The translations under genes were made by a program, and so were the position numbers. The notes under the pieces were generated by a model that did not search any database, had not been told where the DNA came from, and saw only the letters and a list, made by a program, of their open reading frames with translations. From assembly GCF_051622035.1 (NCBI RefSeq), contig NC_135355.1, forward strand, positions 34,205,986-34,269,985: 64,000 nucleotides of DNA, read 5' to 3'. Below, in pieces: positions 11,742 to 32,765 of the stretch; within the stretch, counting starts at the first letter, position 1, and each line of letters opens with the position of its first letter. Origin of the DNA: Arctopsyche grandis (Eukaryota; Arthropoda; Insecta; Trichoptera; Hydropsychidae).

Positions 11742-12111
11742 TTATTTATTTTTTACATATATACCAGGAAGGCCTTACAGGTAACCCCCTTCCTAACCAA
11801 TTACAAACATTGCAGCATTTTTTATTATTATACAAGTCGCTGAATTACGAGACACTGAAAAACTTGCAAATTAACGAGACATCTATGAATTGTACATAAA
11901 TTTACCGGGAACCGTTTCAACAATAAAATCAGAGAAAATTGGCAAACTCTGATAGGAAACGATCGACCTGGAGTCACAAAAATATACAGGTCTGACCAGC
12001 AGCACTACAGATATACTCAGAAAAATTCTTTTCAATCGAGGTCAGCTCATGGGATCGAACCCGGTGCCTCTCGACGCTAAGCAGAAACGACCGAGATATG
12101 CTGCTGGCTAA
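11742..12111 (-). mobile_element. tRNA-derived SINE inserted in another SINE
   Basis: All the family blocks are present on the minus strand: the tRNA-like head with B-box GGTTCGATCCC, the 'gactccaggtcgatcgtttc' core, the 'gctgcaatg' block and the 'ggccttcctggtatatatgt' end with an A/T-rich tail. Its position within a plus-strand head makes this a nested insertion. Confidence 0.75.
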
Positions 12112-13371
12112 TATCTATGTAAAAATAAAATAATAATTATTCAGGAGTATTTCTGGAGTAATGCTGGTCATATTTGGATATTTATGACTCCAAGTCGATC
12201 ACTTTCTATCCGAGTTTGCCAATTTTTTGCCGATTTCACGGAAAAAATAATATTGAAAAGTTAGTTTGGTGATAATGCTAAAGACCACTCTTTCAAAGTG
12301 AATGATTGAAATTTTTCCTATAGTGGTTTAATCCGATTGTATTTTGATGGTAGCATTAGAATTACATAATTTCCACAAGGGGAAAACCAATCAATAACTT
12401 ACAATGTGCACATACATAGATATGAATGTGTATAGTTGAGGAAAATTTTCAATTACCTGTAGCAGTGTCTTACACACCTGTATTTAATGGAGGAAAATTG
12501 AACAGTAATATTCAATAGTTGTTAGGAAAAGTTTATCAATATAATTGGAAAAACATAACATGAATTCTAAATTAGAAGGAAATGTCAAATAATAATTAGT
12601 TGTATTCAATTATTTAAAACATTATATATAAAATAGGAAATTTAATAAATCAAAAATGCCACTCTGGTTGAAGAAAAAGATCTTCAATAAGTAATTAAAT
12701 AGAGTATGACTCAAGTATTATTTAAATTAGATTGACAATTAGGGGAATCCCTCGTGTACATTGTAGAACATTCAAATGATTAATTTATAACGTAATTAAA
12801 ATTCATTATCTGATCAATAATCAATTTGGACATACCTCTATATATATTATTTATAAATATGTATATAAATAATTCTAGTTCATCGATTTGGATGTGATAA
12901 CATGTGTAAATGAATTTTCGGTACTATTTAATTGATGGCAATAATACTATTAAACATGTATTATTAAAATGAGTACAGTATTTTTGTTTGGCGAAAATAA
13001 AACATGTCATGTATTCATTCAACCAAAAAAAGCATGCGTCGAATATATGTATAATAGAAATACACAACAAAAGAGTCATAGGGTAAAAAAATTGTATAAT
13101 TTTTATTTTATGTGACGATTCGATATATTATATAAGAATCTCATTCCTATCAGGTATGATCAATTTTTGCCATATCACGAGTCAAAAGTTTGATCAAGTT
13201 TGGCGGACTTGTGATACGACTAAATAAAATTTTACTAACAGTGCATCAAATTATAGATATTTGACAATATAGAACGATGATATTTTATAGTAATAGTTTT
13301 TCAGAAATTATTAAAATCGTGAATGTCTAGGCAGATCTGCAAACGGCCACACTGTGCGACGCGCTTGAAAA

Positions 13372-13560
13372 GTCGGTTCGGTGATCATTGGTCACAAAAG
13401 TCACTAAAATCTCTATAACGGAACATCTGGCAGCCGAAAAGTTCATCATACTAACGATAACCATCATACTAACGAAAACTCGAGTGCCAAATATTCCGCA
13501 TTCGCGGTTTTCATAGCAAAAATTGTCTTTGTGACCACCGCAATGTGCCTAATAATCCAA
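13372..13560. mobile_element. Foldback MITE ('cggaacatctggcagcc' family)
   Basis: The left end is ggttcggtgatcattgg. It shares the blocks 'gtcactaaaatct', 'cggaacatctggc' and 'actcgagtgccaaatattc' with copies at 58725-59135, 62685-62875, 62940-63120 and 63150-63390. Non-coding. Confidence 0.6.
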
Positions 13561-13819
13561 TTATCTGAAAAGTCTTCACATAAAAATTGCATAATAGCTA
13601 AAGTTGGTATCTTCCATGAAGGAATTATTAAAACTATTAAGGATGTTCTTAAAGATAATCAATTTGGTTATCTTTAAGAGCATCCTCATTTTCAAGATTT
13701 ATTACTATTAATTATTGACGTTTTATTATGCATTCAATATGACTTTATGGTTCATGAAAGTAGCAATATTTTTTTTTTCGTAAAAGAGTAAGAATCTTTA
13801 TAGTATCATTTTTTCGCAT

Positions 13820-14241
13820 AGATATACATATACCAGGAAGGCTTAACAGGAAGACCCCAATGCGCCTTCCTGGATAATTAATTATAAACAATGCAGCATT
13901 TTTTATTATTACATAAATTTCTGTATTTCCAGAAGCTAAAGAACACGAAATAACAATTAATTAATACAGAATTAAACATCTATGGATTTAGATTTTGTAT
14001 ATAATTTTTACAAATTATACACACAATAAATACAGAAGATTTGTGACAATAGGAAAGGATTTTTTTTGCCAATTTGAGGAACCGTTTCAACAATGATCAG
14101 ATAAAATTGGTAAACTCTGATAAGAAACGACCGATTTGGAGTCACAAATATCCCCAAATCTAACCAGCAGTATTGGCGGATCGAACCCACTGATCACATG
14201 GTGCTAAACATACACGCTACCATTAAGCTAAACTGCTGGCA
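13820..14241 (-). mobile_element. tRNA-derived SINE
   Basis: On the minus strand the head has B-box-like GGTTCGATCCG, followed by the core and the 'ggaaggcgcattggggtcttcc' end. Some 420 bp are preserved. It belongs to the same subfamily as the copy at 41861-42646, which shares the 'aatccatagatgt' and 'ttctttagc' blocks. Confidence 0.75.
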
Positions 14242-15047
14242 ATATCTTTTAAGTATGTATCTTTTAAGGCAGTATCTTTATTTTATTTTATTTAAATATA
14301 TTAATTTCTACCATAGGTCCCATTACAAGTTGCCTCAAGGCGAAATATATGGTCAAACTTTTGTATATATGTAAGTACTTTATGAGATTCCAGAGACGTT
14401 TAAAAACCACTGGCTTAAATTGCGATTATTTCTCTATATTTTATTGTTTTGTATGAGTCAATCACAAGGATATACATACATACACATGTATGTATGTACA
14501 TATATATGTATATCGGATGGCACGACATATGTTAGACAGATGACGCGAATGATGCAGTTACATTATTTAAAAGATAATACTTATATGTTGATATTGATGT
14601 TTTTGAAAGTTTTTGAAGAAAAATGTGAAATGTTTAAACATTGCCGAATAACGGGCTTATCACATGGTCATAAATATTTTATAATAAATTGCATTCGTTT
14701 TATTTGAATTCATGGTAATCGAGCACGTCTTGAAGTATTCGCATGAAACACTCTTCATATAACGGTCACTGACTCGACTCAGGATTCCCCTTGTGTTTTT
14801 ATTTTTTCCTCTTCAACAGGAAAATATCTTGAAATGCTAAAAGTGAGAGCTCGGGCTTGGTTTGACCCAGTTTAAATTTCAGAAAAATCCCCCATCTCTA
14901 AATAAACTACAACCATATTATTTACTACATATGTATAATACAAGTATTGTGTAGTGTAATTATTATACCTTGATATTACTCACTCGTTTTTTTTACTCAG
15001 TAATTGGTTTACGTCTTTCAGTGCGTTACATGTAAGCTTACCATACG

Positions 15048-15485
15048 TCCCACTTTGACTGGGACTGTCCCGGTTTTAAGGTGTGGTCCCGGCGTCCCGG
15101 CCAGTTTGACATTTTGTCCCAGTTATTTGGTAAAAATTAAAAAGTGCCTAATATATGTACATGCAGTATAAAAAGCAGAATTTTTTACTTGTAGATTCAG
15201 GTGAAAAAAAAAACGAAACTCTTATAAATAAATATAGATATACTGTTTGTAGAAGTGGTGATTGCAAAAGGTCGGAAAAATGTGATACAAAATACAACTA
15301 TTCAGTCATTTCAAAGAAAAGAACATGATTGTCCAATCTTGTCCAAATTATAGAATTTTTTTTGTGTTATTAACCCTTTTCAATCATATTGTCCGTCAAA
15401 ATAAATAAGTTGTTATTTTACTTTCTGCTTTGGAGCAAACTCTCAAAATTGTCCTGGCTTAAGAAAAAAATGGTAAGTCTAGTAA
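15048..15485. mobile_element. hAT-like degenerate element
   Basis: The left end (taagcttaccatacgtccc) and right end (atggtaagtcta) are imperfect inverted repeats with the 'ccatacgtccc' motif shared with 8513 and 55927. The interior has 'gggactgtcccgg' and 'gtcctggctt' blocks. The flanking 8-mers gttacatg and gtaattat are only loosely similar, so a target duplication is not established. Confidence 0.45.
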
Positions 15486-15489
15486 TTAT

Positions 15490-16511
15490 GGTGACCATAT
15501 TTCTCAGGACTCAAAACGGAACGTTGCACAAAAAAAACTGAAACGTTTAAAATTCGTTTAAAGTCTTGACGTCTTTAAGAGGGCTGGACACCAGCGCCTT
15601 GTCCATACAAACGTAGTACACTTCTCCCTTCCTCAATTATGGCACTAGAAAAATTATTTTTTTAATATGCTATGGATATCCACCATTGGGATGCATCTCT
15701 TGTTTTATTTTTTTCATTAGTTATTTTTTATAGGAGCTAGGAGACGCCAAACATCTATAAAATCGCCTCTTTTTTACACCCAAAAAAAGAGTCCAGCGTG
15801 CTTATTTAACGGTCGATTTAAAAAAAAATACGCACATAGTTGCACAGAAAATATCTTTCTCATACCGATGATGATTTTTTTTTAAAATTGGTCCGGTTTC
15901 GGAGGAGAAAATAGGAGAATACAAAACCTCGATTTTGTCCGTATAAAATCCGTTTTATCTGGTCGAAGCGCAACTGTCGCATTCACTCAATATATATATT
16001 GATATATATTGTCGCATTTACTCAAGATATACATTCACTCAATATATATATCGAAGAAAAAAATGGCAACAAAATTGAGGTTTCGGGTGTATAGCCCTCT
16101 TAATATTCATATCTTCTTTAGTTAAGTACATTTTCTTAAAACAAGTGATGATTCAAAATGAATATTGTATTTTATAGTTATTTTAAAATAATTATGATGA
16201 AAATATAATACTAGCAGAAAGCAATTTTTTTTTATTTTTCAGAAACATGTAAAATGACCATTTAGCAAAATATTTCAATGTTATTTTAAAATTAATTTAT
16301 TATATGTAAATGTATATTTGTTTTTGGGAAACAAATTGAATTAAAAAAATATGGAAATTTAAACAATACCGAAATCATAAAATATGTGCATCAGTGGACG
16401 GACAAAACGGGACAAATCAAACAATTTTACGAAAACGACGGGACGGAACGAACGCAAAGCAAGTATAAAACGGGACTGTCCCGGCCAAACCGTGACATAT
16501 GGTCCCTCTAG
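15490..16511. mobile_element. hAT-like element carrying a TTAA-type insertion
   Basis: The ends ggtgaccatat and atatggtccc are imperfect inverted repeats of the hAT-like family. The right 100 bases match, inverted, 8513-8640. A separate 521-bp element with TTAA flanks sits inside at 15579-16099, so this copy is the older of the two. Confidence 0.5.
15579..16099. mobile_element. TTAA-flanked (piggyBac-like) MITE, copy 1
   Basis: The element runs from GAGGGCTGGACACC to GGTGTATAGCCCTC and is flanked by TTAA at 15575-15578 and 16100-16103. TTAA target duplication is the hallmark of piggyBac-type transposition, although these termini are not the classical piggyBac ends. It is 521 bp and non-coding. 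A second copy of 515 bp lies at 17245-17759. Confidence 0.75.
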
Positions 16512-16927
16512 TCTTAATACATTACATGATTTACGCCTTTCATAACTCGTTAAGATTAGAGGAAAATCTGCAGCAATTCATATTGCAAAACTTCATTTAT
16601 TAAACCTTCAGAAACTTGTTGACTATTCCTAAAGAGTGATCATTAATTAAGTATTTTCCATTTACTGGAATATCTATTTATTGAATCCAAATCTATGTAT
16701 ATTATCGTACATATCTATTTACATAAAAATGAATATGTACGATAATAAACAATCGCCCACCCGAGCAACGCTTGGAATCGTCGAAAATGTTCTACAAAAA
16801 TACATAAATCTTATTTGGAAGTACATATATTAGTTATGTTTTATATTTTTGAAACTTGCCTGAAGTCGGAGTCGAAGTCGTCAAAAATTCGAGCGACTCA
16901 CGACTCTGATTTCATGTTTATAGGATT

Positions 16928-17150
16928 ACTAGTTGTTTCACCCGGCTTCGCTCAGTTATTGTAATATAAACAGCTTAAAAATGGCGAATCTAATAGTAAA
17001 TATTCATTTGTTTTTTTATTAAATTTATTTGAATCGAAAAAAAAATCGAATCGTCATCATAGAAACTTTCTTTTATTTTCGATGTTCCCAACCAAAAATA
17101 CTTATAAACATACATACAAAGTCTCTTTCGAAATTATATATTAGATTATG
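16928..17150 (+). repeat. Dispersed 'acccggcttcgct' repeat
   Basis: This is a copy of the family at 2361 and 6305, with the same succession of blocks: 'taatataaacagctta', 'atggcgaatctaatag', 'aaatattcatttg' and 'tctttcgaaattatatatta'. No terminal repeats or target duplications were recognised, so the class is open; a non-LTR 3' end is possible. Confidence 0.55.
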
Positions 17151-17244
17151 TACTTAATAATGTACTTATATGAATATATTGATTTACTAACTACATATAA
17201 TAGCGACCCAATGCATGACCCAATTAATGTTTGGATCAAATTAA

Positions 17245-17759
17245 GAGGGCTGGACACCAGCGCCTTGTCCATACAAACATTTTACACTTCTCCCTTCATC
17301 AATTATGGCACTAGAGAAATTATTTTTTTAATAAGCTATGGATATCCACCATAGGCATGTTTCTGTCGTTTTATTTTTTTGATTAATTATTTTTTATAGG
17401 AGCTAGGAGCCGCCAAACATCTATAAAATCGCCTCTTTTTTACACCCACGAAAAGAGTCCAGCGTGCTTATTTAACGGTTGATTTTTAAAAAAATACGAG
17501 CTCACAAACATAGAAAATATATTTCTCATACCGATGGTGAATTTTTTTTTAAATTGGTCCAGTTTCGGAGGTGAAAACTGGAGAATACGAAACCTCGATT
17601 TAAAATACGTATTATCTGGTCGTAACTGCTTAACTGTCGCATTCACTCAATATATTTATTGATATATATTGTTGCATGCACTCAATATATACATTCACTT
17701 AATATGTATATCGAAGAAAGGAACGGCAACAAAATTAAGGTTTCGGGTGTACAGCCCTC
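17245..17759. mobile_element. TTAA-flanked (piggyBac-like) MITE, copy 2
   Basis: The termini are GAGGGCTGGACACC and GGTGTACAGCCCTC, flanked by TTAA at 17241-17244 and 17760-17763. It is closely similar to copy 1 along its whole length. Its right-hand ~93 bases, together with the TTAA and some 15-19 flanking bases, are the source of the tandem array that starts immediately to the right. Confidence 0.8.
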
Positions 17760-18666
17760 TTAAGGTAGCGGATGTATATATTGTCACATTCAATCAATAT
17801 ATACATTCACTTAATATGTATGTATATCGAAGAAAAGAACGGCAACAAAATTAAGGTTTCGCCCTCTTAAGGTAGCGGATGTATATATTGTCGCATTCAC
17901 TCAATATATACATTCACTTAATATGTATATCGAAGAAAGGAACGGCAACAAAATTAAGGTTTCGGGTGTACAGCCCTCTTAAGGTGGCGGATGTATATAT
18001 TGTCGCATTCACTCAATATATACATACATTCACTTAATATGTATATCGAAGAAAGGAACGGCAACAAAATTAAGGTTTCGGGTGTACAGCCCTCTTAAGG
18101 TAGCGGATGTATATATTGTCGCATTCACTCAATATATACATTCACTTAATATGTATATCGAAGAAAGGAACGGCAACAAAATTAAGGTTTCGGGTGTACA
18201 GCCCTCTTAAGGTGGCGGATGTATATATTGTCGCATTCACTCAATATATACATACATTCACTTAATATGTATATCGAAGAAAGGAACGGCAACAAAATTA
18301 AGGTTTCGGGTGTACAGCCCTCTTAGGGTAGCGGATGTATATATTGTCGCATTCACTCAATATATACATTCACTTAATATGTATATCGAAGAAAGGAACG
18401 GCAACAAAATTAAGGTTTCGGGTGTACAGCCCTCTTAAGGTGGCGGATGTATATATTGTCGCATTCACTCAATATATACATACATTCACTTAATATGTAT
18501 ATCGAAGAAAGGAACGGCAACAAAATTAAGGTTTCGGGTGTACAGCCCTCTTAAGGTAGCGGATGTATATATTGTCGCATTCACTCAATATATACATTCA
18601 CTTAATATGTATATCGAAGAAAGGAACGGCAACAAAATTAAGGTTTCGGGTGTACAGCCCTCTTAA
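17760..18666. repeat. Satellite array of eight ~112/116-bp units, dimeric higher order
   Basis: Successive TTAA (once TTAG) marks fall at 17760, 17867, 17979, 18095, 18207, 18323, 18435, 18551 and 18663. This gives unit lengths 107, 112, 116, 112, 116, 112, 116 and 112. The 116-bp units carry an extra ACAT and start ggtggcgg; the 112-bp units start gggtagcgg or ggtagcgg. So the true period is a 228-bp dimer. Each unit consists of the right end of the TTAA element plus a short flank. Open frames over it merely repeat with the units. Confidence 0.9.
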
Positions 18667-18954
18667 GGTGGGGTCTAATATTTATCAAATCCGTTACGCC
18701 AAATTGCAAATATTTCTATGTGTATTCTTATATAAAAGTAGCCGGTATACGAAACAATATAATAAGTATGTAGATGACTATTTCCATATGTAAAATATGT
18801 GCATATGTTTGACCTATATGATCTTGCAGAAAATGATATATTCTACATGAAAAGTTATAAGATTCCATGTCGTCTCACTTCGATCGAAGCACAAATTTAA
18901 ATTTACATATGCAAATCGTCGGGTATTATTTTACTTTTTTGTTGACACGTTTAA

Positions 18955-19260
18955 ACAAAAAATGTAAACCTACCCACCGCCGTTCTATTGTGCGTTCTGG
19001 CGATTTGTGCGATGAATGATTTACTGGTTTTTATTGGACTTGGGGAATCTCCAACAGTCAGTTTATAACGCGACAGTTGTATCGCATTCGCAAACAGTGC
19101 AACTCGGGCCGTGCCGGATCGTGGTCGCCTCTGTGTCTCTTTGGGCCTCGCGCACGTGTTTTAAAATTGGCGCCGATTCAAATTCCATCTGTGTACCTTT
19201 GGATTACTAGACAGTTCCTAATTAAAGCCTGTGTTTTGTGTTAAAAGATGACATAATCGT
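18955..19260 (+). promoter_or_regulatory. GC-richer island, candidate proximal transporter promoter or 5' untranslated exon
   Basis: In an AT-rich intron this stretch is unusually rich in CpG (for example cgcgacag, ctcgggccgtgccggatcg, cctcgcgcacgtg). It is not shared with any repeat in the window. It lies about 3.3 kb before the ATG-bearing exon at 22582. It could be the first non-coding exon and promoter of the proximal isoform. An initiator-like TCAGTT is present near 19059. No protein-like frame was recognised. Confidence 0.3.
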
Positions 19261-19749
19261 GGATGTAAGATATCGATGTGAAATGTGAGCTTTTTATGAA
19301 AAAACGGCAATTTTTCAAATTATATACCTACATATATAATTTTGAAATGATTCTCGGTTGTCATAAAATATTTTTTGTTTGATTATTTTTTGCTTGAAAG
19401 TGTCGGTGTTGTATTGGAAATTTATATTATATGTAAATTCAGAGTTCGAAGTCAAATGAATTTAATAGTATTAAAACAAAAAAAAAAAAAAGCGATTACG
19501 TATTCAGTGACGTAAAATTCTGGAATCATAAACTTACTTTGCATAATTTTAATTATGAATTTGCGCAAATTGAAAGAAACGTTTCGTCGCACAAATAAGT
19601 GTTCCTTAAATTACTCGTCCATATATTTAATTTTTATTACAAAGCCTCTTCTTGTAATTAATTATGAATTACTAGTGTTGTGCCCGTTGATTTCAACGGT
19701 TGGTTTCGGAAAGGAATTGATACACGAATTAAATTAAAGTCTATATAAA

Positions 19750-19873
19750 TATAATCATCGGATCGGACCCAGAGCGCGCTGTTCATTGTTCACATGTTGT
19801 AAATCCATTGTTAAAGGTTTGCCGAACCTTTTTTACAAAGCATTTACAATAGACGGCGCGCTTCCGGTCCTAC
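19750..19873. mobile_element. MITE of the 'gttaaaggtttgccgaacc' family
   Basis: The central dyad 'aaaggtttgccgaacctttt' and flanking 'ttgtaaat' and 'atttacaat' blocks define a small inverted-repeat family. Other copies lie at 44618-44743, 45265-45372, 60878-61015 and 63848-63945. The ends resemble 'aggtc/agacc...gg' inverted repeats. Non-coding. Confidence 0.6.
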
Positions 19874-19896
19874 CTCTAAATATAATGCACGTATTA

Positions 19897-20115
19897 AGGT
19901 CTGTTCATACCTATCCAGCACGACCCGTATCCTGCAGGTGTCATGCAAGTGCGGATAGTATTCTTTGGTACATTGTATGGATGTATTCATACTCCATTCG
20001 CGCATGCGCATTTACGCATTCATGCGCGTCCATATAGAATGTACCAAAGAATACTATCCGCACTTGCATGACACCTGCAGGATACGGGTCGTGCTGGAGA
20101 GGTATGAACAGACTT
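19897..20115. mobile_element. Harbinger-like palindromic MITE
   Basis: The arms of about 85 bp are almost perfect reverse complements around a loop of about 45 bp. The termini are AGGTCTGTTCATACC and the reverse complement of AAGTCTGTTCATACC. They are flanked by TTA at 19894-19896 and 20116-20118. A 3-bp TTA duplication fits PIF/Harbinger insertion preference. Open frames on both strands are mirror images caused by the palindrome. Confidence 0.7.
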
Positions 20116-21782
20116 TTAAAAGAAAAAGTTGTGACAAACAAGTTGACGTGTGTGGCATATCTCATCTACCTCCATGTATTGGTCTGGTCGCCCTCAACCA
20201 AGTCGCTCGCAAGTCGCACGGTGCGGCCCGACCCAATGGGTAGGACCGTCTGTCCAATCTCTCTACATGGCCCATTGATATATGAAAAAAGTTTATTTTA
20301 CAAGTTTCTTATTAGCTTCATTCGCCAATCGGTCTGACAAACTTCCTACACTATTCCGATCACTTTGAAACTTTGCCGTTTTGCGAGGTTTGCCCGCCGA
20401 TAGAGATTTAAGTTGGGTCCGCTAAGTCGATGGTGAAATATAATCGTAAGAGACACGTTTAAAAATCCAAAAAAATTAGAGAAGGTGACAGCTCACCCAT
20501 TGCCAACAACCGGTAGCCATGTTTTTTTGACTTTCCGCCCCCCACTCGTTTTGTCAGATTTTCATTGTTTAAACGCCTATAACTTTATTATTTTCACACT
20601 ATATCGTATAAAATTTGCATTTTTACTTAGATATAGTACGTATTGAAAAGATCTTTTTTGTTGGGAACCCGTTGTTACAGAAATTGAATAGCACCACTGA
20701 ATAAAAACCCAATCAAACATAAATCGTACTTTAAATTTTATATACAAATTTTCGGAATATGTACAGTGAAAATTCATTAAAAAAATAAACAACAGGAAAA
20801 ACTGTTTTGTGTTGAATATAAACAGGAAGAATGTTTGTGGGAAAAGTTCAATGTCCACGATTATACTCGTTTGGGTTTGTGTTGGTTAGTTACATACTTT
20901 GCGTGTATTTTTATTTGTCATCATAACGAGTCGAACTCGTTTTTACAGTAAAGGGGAAAGACTGGACTTTTTGCGATGAGTCATTCTTATTCCCATGCAT
21001 TTTGCAGGAATGAAAACAGCGAGTTTGATTGCTATTATATTTAGCACGCGAATAAAACAGGCGCGCGGGAATGCAATTCCCTACAGAGAGTCATAAATAA
21101 AAAAAAGTAATTTTTTTTATTCGGCATTTTCAAGTGCTATACACATATGCACATGTATTATCTATCATAAAATCATAATAAAAATGTCAATTAATGGATT
21201 GTCGATGAATACGAATTATATGTACATACATATTATATTATAAATGTTATTAACCATTTTGTTTTTTGTCTTAAATAACCATACCTACGAATTTTTATTG
21301 TGCAATAATAATCAAAGTGCGTGGACAAGTATGGGGAATTTTAAATGTGATTTTATACTTTTTATATGAAATGCAATTATTTCAAATGAAACGTTTATAT
21401 ACGTATGTAAATATTTCGTTTTTTGCATAGTAAAAATTGGTCTCGACCTTCGGTTGTGCTCATATTTCTATATATACGTACATATTATAATATAAAATTA
21501 TATAAAGTTCATAGTAGAAAATTACGATTCGTAAGAATGTTTCAGAAAATAATCTCATTTGATCAAGGACATTTTTTAATTAATTTTATTTCATAAAACA
21601 ATTATTTCTACTATGCAAATCGCAGGTGGAAAGTTTATGGAATGCTTGCTATCAGCTATTTATTGATAACTAATGTTGTGCCCGATGAAATATCATCGCA
21701 TTTCAAGTTATTAAATTTAAAAAAATTAAAAGAAATGTCTCGGTCTTGTGTTCGATCCGCACGCGGTCGTATTTTTTTTCAA

Positions 21783-21945
21783 ATACCTTTTAAATATATT
21801 TATTTTAATATATTAAATATATTTAATTTAATATATTAAATATATTTAATTTAATATATTAAATATATTTAATTGAATATATTAAATATATTTAATTTAA
21901 TATATTAAATATATTTAATTTAATATATTGAATATATTTAATTAA
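21783..21945. repeat. 23-bp AT-only tandem repeat
   Basis: About six units built only of A and T (core ttaatatattaaatatattt) follow each other with few differences. Each unit is itself close to palindromic. It lies in the long transporter intron, about 640 bp before the proximal start exon. Confidence 0.8.
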
Positions 21946-22581
21946 TTAATTGTTTAATATGAGAAAAAAATTGTAAAAATACCTACCTACCTACATATAA
22001 ACAATATAAAACACCAATAGAAAAATTAATTGAGTAAATAAATTTTCAATAGATGGTGCTAAATGCTCAAAGATTTATTTCCCTAGAGGAAACATTGGTA
22101 TCAAACAGTATATATAGAAGTTTTTTCTTGATCTGTTATTATGTTCGTATTATATTCGTACATTTTGTTGGTAGTGTTTTACATAGCTGTGACGTACATA
22201 TGTATGTCGAATCGAAACGACTATTATAGTACGGCGAGAGTTATCTTACACAGACACACAGCCACACAGAATAGCGCTATTATATACATATATGATAATA
22301 ATATTTAATATTATTTTCTGGAAAATAATGTTGAATTGCGGATATATTAATCAGTAATTTAACTGCATTTTTTAAAATATGATGATAGATCACCTAAATA
22401 AACCTACAAACACACTTTCAATTCGAAATTTGATTTAAATGTTACTCAAAGAGTGCCGTGATAAATAATATTATCTTTCCAAAACAAATTTACTCACATT
22501 TCTATCAATGATTACATCTAAATATCGCTTATTGTTTATGTTTGAAATAGCATCTGTGATATAATTTAATTTCTAACTTTA

Positions 22582-30092
<7,511 letters not shown>

Positions 30093-30114
30093 TTCCATTT
30101 TTCTATAGGTGTCC

Positions 30115-30120
30115 AATAAA
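30115..30120 (+). terminator. Proximal poly(A) signal of the transporter
   Basis: AATAAA lies 23 bases after the TGA stop (30090-30092). The (AT)n run at 30208 follows about 90 bases later. A second canonical AATAAA at 31444-31449, followed by a T/GT-rich tract, could give a longer 3' untranslated region. Confidence 0.45.
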
Positions 30121-30204
30121 TCACAGTTCGTTAATATTTAACAAACAATATGTTGCGGGAGTTATATGCAATTTTCATTTATTGTTTGAATGTATGTACG
30201 TAAT

Positions 30205-32129
<1,925 letters not shown>

Positions 32130-32765
32130 AATTATTATTTATCAAAGGCTCTTTTTAATCTTTTCATAGATTTCTCCTTTAGCACACCATATGCCAATGG
32201 ATTTGAGTGGTACGCAAGAAGCTTCCTATAACCGATGTTAAGTTTCGCGGCTATTTCCTTGATGGTTGGGGTATTGAGATACTCGTGTATCTCAGTATTT
32301 TTTGTGAACCACGGTGCTCGAGCTATTATTCGCAAAGTTTTGTTCTGGAACCGTTGTAGGATTTCAATGTTGGAACTGCTAGCCGAGCCCCAGAGTTGTA
32401 TTCCGTAGGTCCATATCGGTGTAATGATTGTGTTATACATGAGTATCTTGTTTTCCAATGATAAAGCAGAGTTTCCACCTATAAGCCAATGCATATTTTT
32501 AGTTCTTAGATTAAGTTTTCCAGACAAGGCGTCTATCAAAGTTTATTCCCAGATACTTAACAGTCTCTATGCGGAAGCATTATATTTTCCATCATGACGG
32601 GTGATGTAAATTTCTCAATGTAAAAGTTACGTGGACCGATTTACTAGTGTTGGCTTTCACTCTCCACTTGTTTAGCCATTGGACGCATTTATCCAACTGA
32701 CATTGAAGGATTTTAGAGGCATTTTTACTGCTGGCAATGTTGCAATGAAAAATAGCACGGAAAAA
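32130..32765 (-). pseudogene. Jockey-type reverse transcriptase C-terminal fragment
   Basis: Two minus-strand frames, 32135-32539 and the lower part of 32592-32975 (from about 32760 down), continue one another across a break near 32540-32590. The upstream frame has 'CQLDKCVQWLNKWRVKAN' and the downstream frame has 'TPIWTYGIQLWGSAS', both typical of the region after the polymerase active site in jockey-clade LINEs. The active-site half is absent. There is a frame shift and 5' truncation, so it is a dead relic. Beyond about 32765 the frame runs into unrelated sequence. Confidence 0.8.

Larger units (their letters stand above)
3724..22581. other. Repeat-filled 5' intron of the transporter
   Basis: This stretch holds no convincing coding exon in either strand. 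It is made of the SINE, LINE, hAT-like, TTAA-type and Harbinger-like elements listed separately, with AT-rich sequence between them. Stretches where I recognise nothing include 4230-5400, 8650-10200, 12270-13340, 14250-15040, 18670-18950 and 20350-21640. Confidence 0.6.

Noticed and set aside
17148..18793. Open frames of 60-76 codons over the satellite
   Set aside because: They recur with the repeat unit and change length with unit variants. Not genes.
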